Shown here piece by piece: positions 25,037 to 33,325 of a stretch of 64,000 nucleotides of DNA. Position 1 is the first letter of the stretch, and the number at the start of each line of letters is the position of its first letter. Below the pieces are notes generated by a model. That model saw nothing but the letters and a program-made list of their open reading frames with translations. It did no database searches and had not been told where the DNA came from. The translations under genes were made by a program, and so were the position numbers. Source of the DNA: DASUPK01 sp963728875 (GTDB taxonomy: Bacteria; Actinomycetota; Thermoleophilia; Solirubrobacterales; 70-9); the NCBI GenBank assembly GCA_963728875.1, contig CAVSLJ010000004.1:124001-188000 (forward strand). The letters are read 5' to 3'.

Positions 25037-25591
25037 TCAATGCGTGCAATAGCCCGAGGGAATCGGGGCCCCACCGGGGTAGTCGAAGTGGAAGCTGCTC
25101 CCCGGATTCTCGGAATCGCCATGAATTACGCCGTCGGCTGTCACGTAGGTGATCGTGAACGGAGTGTGGACCGAGCCGCCGACCGTGTAACAGACCCCGA
25201 AGCTGAGGTCCCGAGCCGCCTGCGGAGTGAACAGGCTGTCCGTGAACGTCTCGCTTCCCGCAGGTCCTGAGAAGTCCGGCGTGATCGAACTGAGCGGGAT
25301 CGTGTCCGAGCCGTTTCCGGCGCGGTTGCCGTCCGCATCGAAGACGAACAGGTCCATGTCCACGTCATCGGCGCCGCCGTCCGACCAGGCCAGCGTCGCG
25401 CGGATGACCGGCGACCGCATCGCATCGGTCCTTCTCTTCTTGCAATTCTTCTTCTTCGCGGAGTGCTTCTTCTTGCAATTCTTCGCCGCCTGCGAGGCTC
25501 CGGGCGCGGCGGTCGCGGTTCCAGCGATCGTGATCGCAAGGGCGAGCGCCGCAACCATGCAGGCGGCCGGGATCCCCTTGTTTTTTCTCAT
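25037..25591 (-). CDS. Secreted protein with N-terminal K/C-rich module (paralogue B)
   Basis: This 184-residue protein is built like its neighbour at 24.4-24.9 kb. It has a signal peptide ending TATAAPG, a K/C block (AKNCKKKHSAKKKNCKKRR), and then a beta domain starting 'VIRATLAWSDGGADDVDMDL' with 'FVFDADG', 'SETFTDS' and 'LSFGVCY' motifs. These align with VRATLTWSG, 'YVFDPSG', 'TETFTDL' and 'FGFGVCH' in paralogue A. The two genes arose by tandem duplication but have diverged strongly outside the motif positions. The aspartate-rich 'DDVDMDLFVFDADG' could bind calcium. Upstream, near 25,592, the leader reads GGGGAACACAATG, so a ribosome-binding site is present. Confidence 0.8.
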   Translation of the reverse strand: MRKNKGIPAACMVAALALAITIAGTATAAPGASQAAKNCKKKHSAKKKNCKKRRTDAMRSPVIRATLAWSDGGADDVDMDLFVFDADGNRAGNGSDTIPLSSITPDFSGPAGSETFTDSLFTPQAARDLSFGVCYTVGGSVHTPFTITYVTADGVIHGDSENPGSSFHFDYPGGAPIPSGYCTH

Positions 25592-25647
25592 TGTGTTCCC
25601 CCTGATCGAGTCAGATGGTTGTCAGTACCACCTGGATACGGGGGCCT

Positions 25648-26238
25648 CTACGAGAGAGATTGCCTTCCCGCCAGCGCCTTGCCGAGTGTCACCTCGTCGG
25701 CGTGCTCGAGGTCGGCGCCGACCGGCAGCCCACTCGCGAGCCTGGTCACGGTCACACGGCCGCGCAGGGCATCCGCGATGTGGAGCGCGGTGGCCTCTCC
25801 GGTCGTGGTCGGGTTGGTGGCCAGCACGATCTCATCGACCTCGCCGTCGACGCGGTCGATCAGCTCGGCGATCCGCAGGTCCTCGGGATCGATGCCGTCG
25901 ATCGGCGAGAGCGCCCCGCCGAGCACGTGGTAGAGGCCGCGGTACTCGCCGGTCCGCTCGATCGGAATCACGTCCGCGGGCTCCTCGACCACGCAGATCA
26001 CCGATTGGTCGCGGCGTGCGTCCTCGCAGATCCGGCAGCGCGGCCCCTCGGCGAGATTGAAGCAGACCTCGCAGAGCCCGACCTTCTCCTTCACCTCGCG
26101 AATGGCATCCGCGAGACCGATGGCATCGGCGTCGTCAGCCCGCAGAATGTGAAAGGCAAGCCGCTGCGCCGTGCGCTGCCCGATTCCCGGGAGCTTGGAG
26201 AGCTCGGCGATCAGCTGGCTGATCGGACCTGCGTACAT
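25648..26238 (-). CDS. recR: Recombination mediator RecR
   Basis: This 196-residue DNA repair protein works with RecF/RecO to load RecA at gaps. It has a helix-hairpin-helix (LPGIGQRTAQRLAFHIL, from about residue 16), the four-cysteine zinc finger 'CEVCFNLAEGPRCRIC', and a Toprim domain with 'VICVVEEPADVIPIERTGEY' and 'EIVLATNPTTTGEATALHI'. Length and order are typical. The ATG is 6 nt from TACGCT (minus strand, 26250-26245), so recR has its own leaderless-type promoter although it follows dnaX-ybaB in the same direction. Confidence 0.95.
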   Translation of the reverse strand: MYAGPISQLIAELSKLPGIGQRTAQRLAFHILRADDADAIGLADAIREVKEKVGLCEVCFNLAEGPRCRICEDARRDQSVICVVEEPADVIPIERTGEYRGLYHVLGGALSPIDGIDPEDLRIAELIDRVDGEVDEIVLATNPTTTGEATALHIADALRGRVTVTRLASGLPVGADLEHADEVTLGKALAGRQSLS

Positions 26239-26265
26239 GCTGAGAGCGTAGGGACCGGAGTGGCT

Positions 26266-26604
26266 CTACATCCCGGGCAGACCGGGAAGTCCTCCGCCGC
26301 CGCCACCGAGCCCGGCGATCCCACCCATGCGGCTGGCGGCGAGCTCCTGCGCCGACCGAAGAGCCTCGTTGACCGCTGCGGCGACCATGTCCTGCAGCAT
26401 GTCGACGTCCTCGGGGTCCACGGCCTCGGGGTCGATCTTGATCTCACGCAGCTGCATGTCGCCGGTCATCGTCACCTTCACCATGCCCCCGCCTGCGCTC
26501 GCCTCGACGACCTCGTTCTTGAGCTGCTCCTGCGCCTTGGCCATTTCGGCCTGCATCTGCTGGGCCTGCTTGAGGATCTGGTTCATGTTGGGCCCCTGTG
26601 GCAT
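26266..26604 (-). CDS. YbaB/EbfC family nucleoid-associated protein
   Basis: This 112-residue DNA-binding protein has a long coiled helix (ILKQAQQMQAEMAKAQEQLK), then 'VEASAGGGMVKVTMTGDMQL' and 'REIKIDPEAVDPEDVDMLQD', the standard YbaB signature. It ends in a glycine-rich tail (GGIAGLGGGGGGLPGLPG). The start ATG at 26604 overlaps the dnaX stop by one base, favouring it over a TTG one codon earlier. dnaX-ybaB-recR is a widely conserved replication/repair cluster. Confidence 0.93.
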   Translation of the reverse strand: MPQGPNMNQILKQAQQMQAEMAKAQEQLKNEVVEASAGGGMVKVTMTGDMQLREIKIDPEAVDPEDVDMLQDMVAAAVNEALRSAQELAASRMGGIAGLGGGGGGLPGLPGM

Positions 26605-28337
26605 CAACCGGCCTCGCTTTCGCGCTCTTCGTCGGGGACGACCTCGGTTGCGTCGAAGTTGTCCTTGATCAAATCGACCTTCTCGTCCTCGCTGAGCTCA
26701 GTCTCCGTCTCGGGAGCCCCGGCGGGCTCGTCACCTTCGATCAGCTCGTAGGTCGGCCGCATTCTGGTGCCGACGATCAGCGTGATCGCCTCCGTCATCC
26801 GCTCGACGTTCGGCGCGGCCTCGGCCTTCTTCTTGTTGAACTTCGCCGATGAAGGGAAGCCAATCCGGACCATCGACCGCTCTTGATCGATCTCCAGCGG
26901 CCGTGCTTCATCAAACAGCGTGGATAGCATCGCGGACCCCGAGTCCCTGAAGTGGTCGACAATCGCGGGCCAGGCCTCGACGACCCGCTCGATCTCGACG
27001 GTGGCGGTGGCTACCGATGCCTCGGGCTCCGGCTCCTCTGAAGCGGCCTCCTCCACGGGCGGCGGGGCCGGGGAAGCGTTCTCAGCAGGCAGGGCCGGCG
27101 CTGGATCCGGAGTTTCGGGCTCGGCCGAAATTGAGCCGGCCATCGGACTGCGGGAGCCTGCTGAGCCCGCTTCCCCGCCCCCGCCGCCGGTCAACCTCGA
27201 CTCCAGGGACTCGATACGGCGCAGCAGGGCCTCACGGGAAGAGTCCAGGGACGGCGTCGACACCTTGAGCAGCGCCACTTCGAGGGTCAGGCGCGGATCA
27301 TCGCCTTCCCGCATTGCTGCAACGGCCGCACTGAGCGAATCGATCGCTCCGACCAGCTTGGCGTCGTCCAACTTCTTGGCCTGTTCAGCAAGCCGCTCGG
27401 GTTGCGCAACGGTCACCGTGAAGGACTCGGGCACCGCGCCGGTGGCCCTGGCGACCAGCAGCTGCCGCAGATGCGCAATCAGGTCCCGCGCGAACTGGCC
27501 GGGATCGCGACCAGACCGGGAGAGGGCCTCAACTGATTCGAGTGCGGCCTTCGCATCGCCCGAGGCGAGCGCGTCGGTCGTGTCGAAGAGGAGCTCCGCA
27601 TCGGCTGCGCCGAGCACCTCGACCACCTCGTCGGTCGTCACCGAGTCGCCCCCGAAGGCGACGAGCTGGTCCAGCGTGCCCAGGGCGTCTCGGAAGCTTC
27701 CGGTGGCTGAGCGAGAGATCAGCGCGACGGCGCCGTCCTCCACCTGGATGGACTCCGCAGCGGCGACTCGGCGGACCACCTTGGCGATCTGCTCCAGCGA
27801 CGGGCGCTGGAAGTCGAAGCGCTGGCAGCGGTCGACGATCGTCGCCATCACCTTCTGGGGCTCGGTGGTCGCCAGGACGAAGACCGTGTTGGGGGGCGGC
27901 TCCTCCAGAGTCTTGAGGAAGGCGTTCCACGCCTCCTTGGTGAGCATGTGGGCCTCGTCGAGGATGTAGACCTTCCACTTCCCCGCCGCCGGCGCGAAGC
28001 CGACGCGCTCCCGCAGTTCGCGGATGTCGTCCACAGAGCGGTTCGACGCTGCGTCCATCTCGATCACGTCCAGCGAGGTGCCGGCAGCGATCGTCCGACA
28101 CGGCTCGCATTCGCCGCAGGGAGTCAGCGTCGGTCCGTGGACACAGTTGAGCGACCGGGCCAGGATCTTCGCCATCGAGGTCTTCCCGGTGCCCCGGGAG
28201 CCGACGAACAGGTAGGCGTGATGGACGCGCCCCTTCTCCACGGCGTTGGAGAGGGTGCGCACGATGTGCTCCTGCCCGACCACCTCCGAGAAGCTCTGCG
28301 GGCGGTGGCGGCGGTAAAGAGAGGCTGCTTCGACCAC
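26604..28337 (-). CDS. dnaX: DNA polymerase III subunits gamma and tau
   Basis: This 577-residue clamp-loader ATPase has 'LYRRHRPQSFSEVVGQEHIV', Walker A 'GSRGTGKTS' (about residues 46-54), and the zinc cysteines in 'CVHGPTLTPCGECEPCRTI'. It also has Walker B 'ILDEAHML', sensor 'FVLATTEPQKV' and the 'SATGSFRDAL' motif. Residues about 360-450 are a Pro/Ala/Glu-rich linker, followed by a tau-type C-terminal domain. It uses a GTG start 6 nt after TAGACT (minus strand, 28349-28344). No obvious slippery heptamer for a gamma product was identified in the linker. Confidence 0.95.
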   Translation of the reverse strand: MVEAASLYRRHRPQSFSEVVGQEHIVRTLSNAVEKGRVHHAYLFVGSRGTGKTSMAKILARSLNCVHGPTLTPCGECEPCRTIAAGTSLDVIEMDAASNRSVDDIRELRERVGFAPAAGKWKVYILDEAHMLTKEAWNAFLKTLEEPPPNTVFVLATTEPQKVMATIVDRCQRFDFQRPSLEQIAKVVRRVAAAESIQVEDGAVALISRSATGSFRDALGTLDQLVAFGGDSVTTDEVVEVLGAADAELLFDTTDALASGDAKAALESVEALSRSGRDPGQFARDLIAHLRQLLVARATGAVPESFTVTVAQPERLAEQAKKLDDAKLVGAIDSLSAAVAAMREGDDPRLTLEVALLKVSTPSLDSSREALLRRIESLESRLTGGGGGEAGSAGSRSPMAGSISAEPETPDPAPALPAENASPAPPPVEEAASEEPEPEASVATATVEIERVVEAWPAIVDHFRDSGSAMLSTLFDEARPLEIDQERSMVRIGFPSSAKFNKKKAEAAPNVERMTEAITLIVGTRMRPTYELIEGDEPAGAPETETELSEDEKVDLIKDNFDATEVVPDEERESEAG

Positions 28338-28408
28338 GAATCGAGTCTATCCCCCGGCCTCGGCGTGTCCCGCGCGGCGCAGGGTGAGGTTCCGGAAACT
28401 CCGGGCGA

Positions 28409-28768
28409 TCAGGTGCAGCTGACCCCGAGGTCCGCGACGACGTTCTTCGGGACCAGGGCGTAGAGGCTCGAGCAGTCGAAGCTGCTGCCGGCGGTGACGA
28501 AGCGCCAGTGGCCGACGGACTTCCGTACGACGGTCACGCCGTTGCTCCCGAACGGGTTGCAGTCCTTGGGCCCGGGGCGAAAGGAGACCGCGCCCCATTT
28601 CGGCTTCTTCGTCTCGGTCGAAACCCTCACCCGCGCGCACTTCGCCGGCAGGTCGACCACTCGCGCGATCCGCACCTTCTCCTTGTGGGTCGGCTTCCGG
28701 TCGGCGTTCGCCACCCCCGCGACGAGAAAGGCGGCGACGGCGAGGCCGGCGAACGTGATCCCACGCAC
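28409..28768 (-). CDS. Small secreted protein of unknown function
   Basis: This 119-residue protein has a signal peptide (ITFAGLAVAAFLVAGVANA) and a mature part of about 97 residues containing four cysteines ('LPAKCARVRVST', 'PKDCNPFG', 'SSFDCSSLY', 'LGVSC'). They are likely paired in two disulfides. Mixed basic and aromatic composition; no family recognised. It is read away from dnaX and lies between dnaX and another exported K/C-tailed protein. Confidence 0.68.
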   Translation of the reverse strand: MRGITFAGLAVAAFLVAGVANADRKPTHKEKVRIARVVDLPAKCARVRVSTETKKPKWGAVSFRPGPKDCNPFGSNGVTVVRKSVGHWRFVTAGSSFDCSSLYALVPKNVVADLGVSCT

Positions 28769-28789
28769 GCCGCGGAGCCTATACGGGCG

Positions 28790-29356
28790 CTACTTCTTCT
28801 TCTTCTTGCACTTCTTGGCCGCGGAGGCCGAGCGCTTCTTCTTCTTGCACTTCTTGGCCGTCGTGGTGGTTCCCGTTCCCGTTCCCGTAGCGACGCCGAT
28901 GCCCTTCAGGGCGACCTTCACCGGGGTTCCGGATGGACTGGTCGTAGTGCTCAGGGTGCCGTTCACGGCGCCGCCCAAGGTCGGCGTGAAGGTGACCTGG
29001 AGCGCGCAGGTGTCGACACCGGGGAACATCGCGGTGACTAGGACTCCGCTTCTGGCAGCGCAGGCGTCGGTACTCGGGACGATGGCGAATCCGGGGCCCG
29101 TCGTGGTGATGGCTCCGTAATTGTGGACGCCGGCCCCGGGAAAGGCGCATGGTGAGGGGGGCACACCGGTGGGGGCGTCGCAGGTGGCGACGAGCGTGAA
29201 GGTCTGCGGGTCGCTCTTGGTCCCAACGCTCCGGCTGCCGAAATCCGCGCTCGCCTTGTCCCAGAAATCGGCCGCATTCGCCGCCGGTGCGGCGGCCGCC
29301 AGCATCGTCCCGCCCAGCAGCGCAGCGCACACGGCTCTACTCAAGGTTCGTCTCAC
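28790..29356 (-). CDS. Secreted choice-of-anchor-type protein with K/C-rich tail
   Basis: This protein has 188 residues from GTG 29356. It has a signal peptide (AVCAALLGGTMLAAAAPAANA), then one ASPM/HYDIN-like beta-sandwich ('FGSRSVGTKSDPQTFTLVAT', ending 'KVALKGIGV'), a Thr/Gly linker, and a tail AKKCKKKKRSASAAKKCKKK. The GTG is preferred over an ATG 63 bp upstream because GGGAGCGAAGG precedes it and the signal peptide then has normal length. The tail cysteines are 13 positions apart, nearly the same as in the proteins at 4.5-7.3 kb. Function unknown. Confidence 0.75.
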   Translation of the reverse strand: MRRTLSRAVCAALLGGTMLAAAAPAANAADFWDKASADFGSRSVGTKSDPQTFTLVATCDAPTGVPPSPCAFPGAGVHNYGAITTTGPGFAIVPSTDACAARSGVLVTAMFPGVDTCALQVTFTPTLGGAVNGTLSTTTSPSGTPVKVALKGIGVATGTGTGTTTTAKKCKKKKRSASAAKKCKKKKK

Positions 29357-29479
29357 CCTTCGCTCCCTCGTCTGGCTTTTGGCGCCGCGGCCTGGTTGGG
29401 CCGGGCGAAGAAGGGTCACCCTATTTCGATGGACGACCCTGGCGCATCGGGAGTTTTCCGCAGATCAGCGAACGAAAAA

Positions 29480-29753
29480 TGGACCGTGCACCCGTCCTCG
29501 AGACGAGGCTCCCGGGCGTGTCCCCCGCTGTTGGCTCGGGTCAGGCTTGCCTGCATCACATGTCGGCTACCGCTTAAGGCTGCTTCCTTCCGGATCTGAC
29601 CTGGTTCACAGGCCGACATTGCGCAGGACCTGGCCTTCAACGCCGCCTGCGGCGGCCCGGCTCCGAGGGCCGGTCCCTCGTAAGGGAATTCAGCTCCGCT
29701 TGAGCGGGTTGCGGATTACAGGGCACCGCTAATTCCCCGCCTAGCACGGTCCA
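29480..29753 (-). ncRNA. Signal recognition particle RNA, large type with Alu domain
   Basis: On the minus strand the universally conserved SRP domain IV (CAGATCCGGAAGGAAGCAGCC) is complete near 29,576-29,602. It is flanked by an ATGTCGGC / GCCGACAT stem. The 5' part holds GGTGCCCTGTAATCCGC and a CCGCTCAAGCGG hairpin, as in the Alu domain of large SRP RNAs. The 5' end TGGACCGTGC (29753-29744) pairs perfectly with the 3' end GCACGGTCCA (29489-29480), and a T5 run follows as terminator. The length of 274 nt is close to Bacillus scRNA, not the about 100-nt 4.5S form. It should bind Ffh and direct membrane-protein targeting. Confidence 0.9.
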
Positions 29754-29811
29754 CGGAGCAGTCTAGTAGTGGGGATTCATTTCTTGGCGCAAACGGCCGA
29801 TAGATGCGGGG

Positions 29812-31554
29812 ATGAATCCCAATGCGATCACCGCTGCGGGCGCGCTCGATATCCCCGGACTGGTGCCGCCCTCCGGCATGGGCGACCCCAGCCGCCGCGT
29901 GGGCGAGGTCGCCATCGACCTCGGGTTCACGAACCGCGAGCGCGTCGAGGAGGTCATGGCCAAGGAGGATGGGTCCGAAAAGCCGGTGGGCCAGCTCCTG
30001 GTCGAGCACGGAGTCATCGACTCCAACCAGCTGGCGCGGATCCTGGCCGAGCGAAACTCGCTTCCGTACGTCGATCTGAACACCTTCGAGGTCGATCAGG
30101 GAGCCGCCAACCTGGTTGATTCCAGCGAGGCTCGCCGGTACGGGGCTATCCCCATCGCCTTCCTCGACGGTGGCGGGCTGCTCGTGGCCACCCCCGATCC
30201 CACCAACGTCGTCGGCGCCGACGACCTCGCGATGGCGACCGGCTACGACGTGAGGAGAGCCGTTGCGGCGCCCGACGGCATCGACGCCCTGATCAGCCGC
30301 CTGACCGGACTGAGCGGCTCGGTCACCGAGATCGACGACACGGAGGCCAACCCCGATGGAAGCGATGTGGTCGAGCTGCGGGCCTCCGCCAAGGAAGCTC
30401 CGGTCGTCAAGCTCGTCCACTCGATCATCGCCGACGCGGTCAACCGGGGAGCTTCCGACATCCACTTCGACCCGCGGCGGGAGGCGATGCAGGTCCGCTA
30501 CCGCGTGGACGGCGTCATGGTCGACTCGACCACCGTGCCCAACAACCTGGTGCCGGGGATCATCTCCCGCATCAAGATCATGGCCGAGCTCGACATCGCC
30601 GAGCGCCGCATCCCCCAGGACGGACGCGTCGCCCTCGAGGTCGACGGCGGCCACATCGACATCCGCGTCGCGGTCCTGCCCGTGATTCGCGGCGAGTCGG
30701 TGGTGATGCGGATCCTCGACAAGAATCGCGTCGTCCTCGACCTCAGCTCGCTCGGAATGCGAGAGCAGGACCAGGAGCTGGTGCTCAAGGCCGTTGGTCA
30801 GATCCAGGGCGCCATCCTCGCCACGGGACCCACCGGCACCGGCAAGACGACCACTCTCTACGCCCTGCTCCGCGAGCTCAACACCCCCGACCGCACCCTG
30901 ATCAGCATCGAGGACCCGGTCGAGTACGAGGTCGACGGGGTCAAGCAGATCCACGTCAACCAGAGCGCCGGCGTGACCTTCGCATCGGGGCTTCGCTCGA
31001 TGGTGCGCTCCGATCCCGACGCGCTCATGGTCGGCGAGATCCGCGACCGGGAGACCGCCCAGGTCGCCATGGAGGCGGCGCTCACCGGCCATCTCGTCCT
31101 GTCCACGATTCACACGAACAGCGCCTGCATCACCGCCGCCCGTCTGATCGACATGGGGGTCGAGCCCTTCCTGATTTCATCCGGAATCCGCTGCATCATC
31201 GGCCAGCGGCTGGCGCGCCGGCTGTGTGAGTCGTGCAAGCGGCCCGCGAGCCTGTCCAGCGCGGAGCTGGCGGCGATCGGCGTTGTGGAGAACGGCAATC
31301 CGCCCACCGTCTACGAGGCCGAGGGATGCGTCGGCTGCCTCGGCACGGGCTACCGCGGGCGGGTCGGGATCTACGAGGTGCTGACCTTGACCGACGAGAT
31401 CCGCCACCTGATCGTCTCCAAGGCCTCGAGCGGCGACATCGAGGCGGCCGCCGTGGCAGCCGGGATGCACCGCATGCGCGAAGACGGGCTCGACAAGGCT
31501 CGCCAGGGGATCACCTCGGTCGCCGAGGTCCTGCGCGTCGTCGGCGACGCCTAG
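29812..31554 (+). CDS. PilB/GspE-type secretion ATPase
   Basis: This 580-residue hexameric ATPase drives type IV pilus or type II secretion machines. It has an N-terminal MshEN/GspE_N domain (RRVGEVAIDLGFTNRERVEE, LPYVDLNTFEVDQ), then 'RGASDIHFDPRREAMQVRYR'. Walker A GPTGTGKTT is near residue 340, followed by the Asp box 'ISIEDPVEYEVDGVKQIHVN', Walker B 'DPDALMVGEIRDRET' and His box 'GHLVLSTIHTNSA'. It ends with a zinc tetracysteine ('CESCKRP' ... 'CVGCLGTGYRGR'). Everything needed for activity is present. No pilin, PilC or PilT gene lies nearby, so this ATPase gene stands apart from its machine, 58 bp from the SRP RNA gene start. Confidence 0.9.
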   Translation: MNPNAITAAGALDIPGLVPPSGMGDPSRRVGEVAIDLGFTNRERVEEVMAKEDGSEKPVGQLLVEHGVIDSNQLARILAERNSLPYVDLNTFEVDQGAANLVDSSEARRYGAIPIAFLDGGGLLVATPDPTNVVGADDLAMATGYDVRRAVAAPDGIDALISRLTGLSGSVTEIDDTEANPDGSDVVELRASAKEAPVVKLVHSIIADAVNRGASDIHFDPRREAMQVRYRVDGVMVDSTTVPNNLVPGIISRIKIMAELDIAERRIPQDGRVALEVDGGHIDIRVAVLPVIRGESVVMRILDKNRVVLDLSSLGMREQDQELVLKAVGQIQGAILATGPTGTGKTTTLYALLRELNTPDRTLISIEDPVEYEVDGVKQIHVNQSAGVTFASGLRSMVRSDPDALMVGEIRDRETAQVAMEAALTGHLVLSTIHTNSACITAARLIDMGVEPFLISSGIRCIIGQRLARRLCESCKRPASLSSAELAAIGVVENGNPPTVYEAEGCVGCLGTGYRGRVGIYEVLTLTDEIRHLIVSKASSGDIEAAAVAAGMHRMREDGLDKARQGITSVAEVLRVVGDA

Positions 31555-32837
31555 GCCGCGACCCGCTCGATCAGCTCGGCCGCGCGCTCGTTCCCGGCAT
31601 TCGCCTGGAGCCTCTCCGACACCTTCGCGAGGCGGGTGTGGATGTCACGGTCCCCCAGCAGCCGATCGATCGCCGCCGGCAGATCACCCTCCCCGAACGA
31701 GTAGGTCGGCAGCCGGATCCCGAAGCCCGTCTCGTCGATCCGCTGTGCGTTGTCGTGCTGGTCCCAGAAGATCGGCAGGACGATCATCGGCTTGCCGAAG
31801 TGGAGACTCTCCGTGGTGGTGTTGTTGCCTCCGTGCGTGATCACGAGGTCGACCTGCGGCAGCACCGAGACCTGCGGCAGGAACTCCTCCCCCACCATGT
31901 TCTCGGCGAGCTCGTACTCGGAGTGCTGCGGGCCCTTCGAGACCACGTAGCGGTGTGGCGTCTCTGCCAGCGCCGCGACGATGGACTCCATCAGGGGCAC
32001 GTCGCCTGAGCCGAGGGAGCCGAGGCTCACGTAGATCAGTGCGCTCTCCCGCTCGGCGAACTCGGGCGGGAGCTTCCATTCTGCGTCCGTGGTCCGGACG
32101 CTCGACTCGAGGTTGTGCCAGGTCGATCCCAGCGGCGCCGAGCGCGGATAGTCGACCTCGCTCGGATAGAGGTAGAGGTTGAGCCACTCCGACGTGTGGA
32201 TCATCTCCCCATCGGGAAGCGGCGGCGCGCCGCGCTCGACGCAGAACTCGCTGAAGCTCGCCTGCATCTCGTCGATTGCCCGCCGGTACTCCTGGCGGTA
32301 CTCGTCCCAGCTCGAGCGGTCGTCGATGGGCAGGCCCGTGTAGGGGGGCGGCAGCTCCGGGTCCTTGAGCTCGAGGGGATTGCAGGAGACGATCCGGACC
32401 CACGGCCGGCCGCTGGCCGGGATGGCCGGGAAGGAGCAGACGTTGTCCTCGACGATCGCGCCGGGCTGGAGCTCTTCGAAGATCTCCACGAGCCGGTCGT
32501 CGACATACCTGGCGCCGTCCAGCAGGGCCTCCCAGGTCGGCGCCATGAACTCGCCGAGCTGATCGAAGATCGACTTCCGGAAGACCGGCGCCGTCTCCCG
32601 GATGAAGTCCTTCCAGAACTGGCCGGGCTCCTCCGGCACCTCGGGCGGCGGCGCAAGGCGCATGAGGCGCTCCTCGAAGCCCTTCTCCTCGAGAGTCCCG
32701 GCGAACGACTCCTCGATCACGAAGACCACTCGGTTCCCGCGGCGGCGCAGCACCTCGCCGATCCCCACGCAGTTGTTGGTGGGCCCGAACGCCCCCTCCG
32801 GAAAGAAGACGATCGTCTTTCCCTCGGCTTGAGCCAT
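31551..32837 (-). CDS. GT1-family glycosyltransferase (MGT/UGT-like)
   Basis: This 428-residue protein has a two-domain GT-B pattern. The N-terminal acceptor half contains 'IVFFPEGAFGPTNNCVGIGE'. The C-terminal donor half contains 'LIYVSLGSLGSGDVPL' and the nucleotide-sugar motif 'VLPQVDLVITHGGNNTTTES' ... 'LPIFWDQHDNAQRIDETGFG'. This fits UDP-sugar-dependent transferases that modify lipids, macrolides or other small molecules; the acceptor cannot be told. ATG 32837 lies 7 nt from TAGACT (minus strand, 32850-32845). Convergent 4-nt overlap with the PilB-like gene. Confidence 0.85.
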   Translation of the reverse strand: MAQAEGKTIVFFPEGAFGPTNNCVGIGEVLRRRGNRVVFVIEESFAGTLEEKGFEERLMRLAPPPEVPEEPGQFWKDFIRETAPVFRKSIFDQLGEFMAPTWEALLDGARYVDDRLVEIFEELQPGAIVEDNVCSFPAIPASGRPWVRIVSCNPLELKDPELPPPYTGLPIDDRSSWDEYRQEYRRAIDEMQASFSEFCVERGAPPLPDGEMIHTSEWLNLYLYPSEVDYPRSAPLGSTWHNLESSVRTTDAEWKLPPEFAERESALIYVSLGSLGSGDVPLMESIVAALAETPHRYVVSKGPQHSEYELAENMVGEEFLPQVSVLPQVDLVITHGGNNTTTESLHFGKPMIVLPIFWDQHDNAQRIDETGFGIRLPTYSFGEGDLPAAIDRLLGDRDIHTRLAKVSERLQANAGNERAAELIERVAA

Positions 32838-32941
32838 GCCGGCGAGTCTATGCCCGAGACGACTGGTCGATCCGGGCGGCCTCCGTTCGTCGTTAGGGTG
32901 AAAGCAGCGAACGGCGCTGCCGCAACAGAAGGAGCTGAGAG

Positions 32942-33325
32942 ATGAAGTACGCGTTCACGATCTACGTCGACGAGGCCCGGCGCGCGACCGCCAGCGAGGA
33001 GGAGCTGCAGGCGATGTCTCAGGCATACGGCGCTGTCACCCAGGAGATGCAGGACAAGGGCGTGCTCGTGGCCGGAGAGGGTCTCTACCCCACTCCGACC
33101 GCCACGACGGTGCGCGTCCGCGAGGGCGATCGCGATGTGACCGACGGTCCATTCGCCGAAACCAAGGAGGCCCTGGGCGGCTTCTATGTCCTCGATGTGA
33201 AGGACCTCGACGAGGCGATCGAATGGGCCGCCAAGATCCCGGGCTCGCAGATCGGCTCGGTCGAGATCCGGCCGGTGATGGTCTTCGACGAGGCCGGGAA
33301 CCTGGTCGAGGAAGCGACGGCGTAG
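32942..33325 (+). CDS. YCII/DGPF-domain protein, ECF42 partner
   Basis: This 127-residue protein begins MKYAFTIYVDEARRA and carries the exact 'DGPFAETKEALGGFYVLDV' signature of DGPF/YCII-like proteins, with the closing 'IEIRP'-type strand ('VEIRPVMVF'). Such proteins are the standard genomic companions of ECF42 sigma factors and are usually part of their regulon. It has a strong Shine-Dalgarno (AAGGAG, about 32,930) and a TAGGGT box near 32,893-32,898. Its TAG stop is followed directly, and in the same frame, by the sigma factor coding sequence. Confidence 0.9.
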   Translation: MKYAFTIYVDEARRATASEEELQAMSQAYGAVTQEMQDKGVLVAGEGLYPTPTATTVRVREGDRDVTDGPFAETKEALGGFYVLDVKDLDEAIEWAAKIPGSQIGSVEIRPVMVFDEAGNLVEEATA

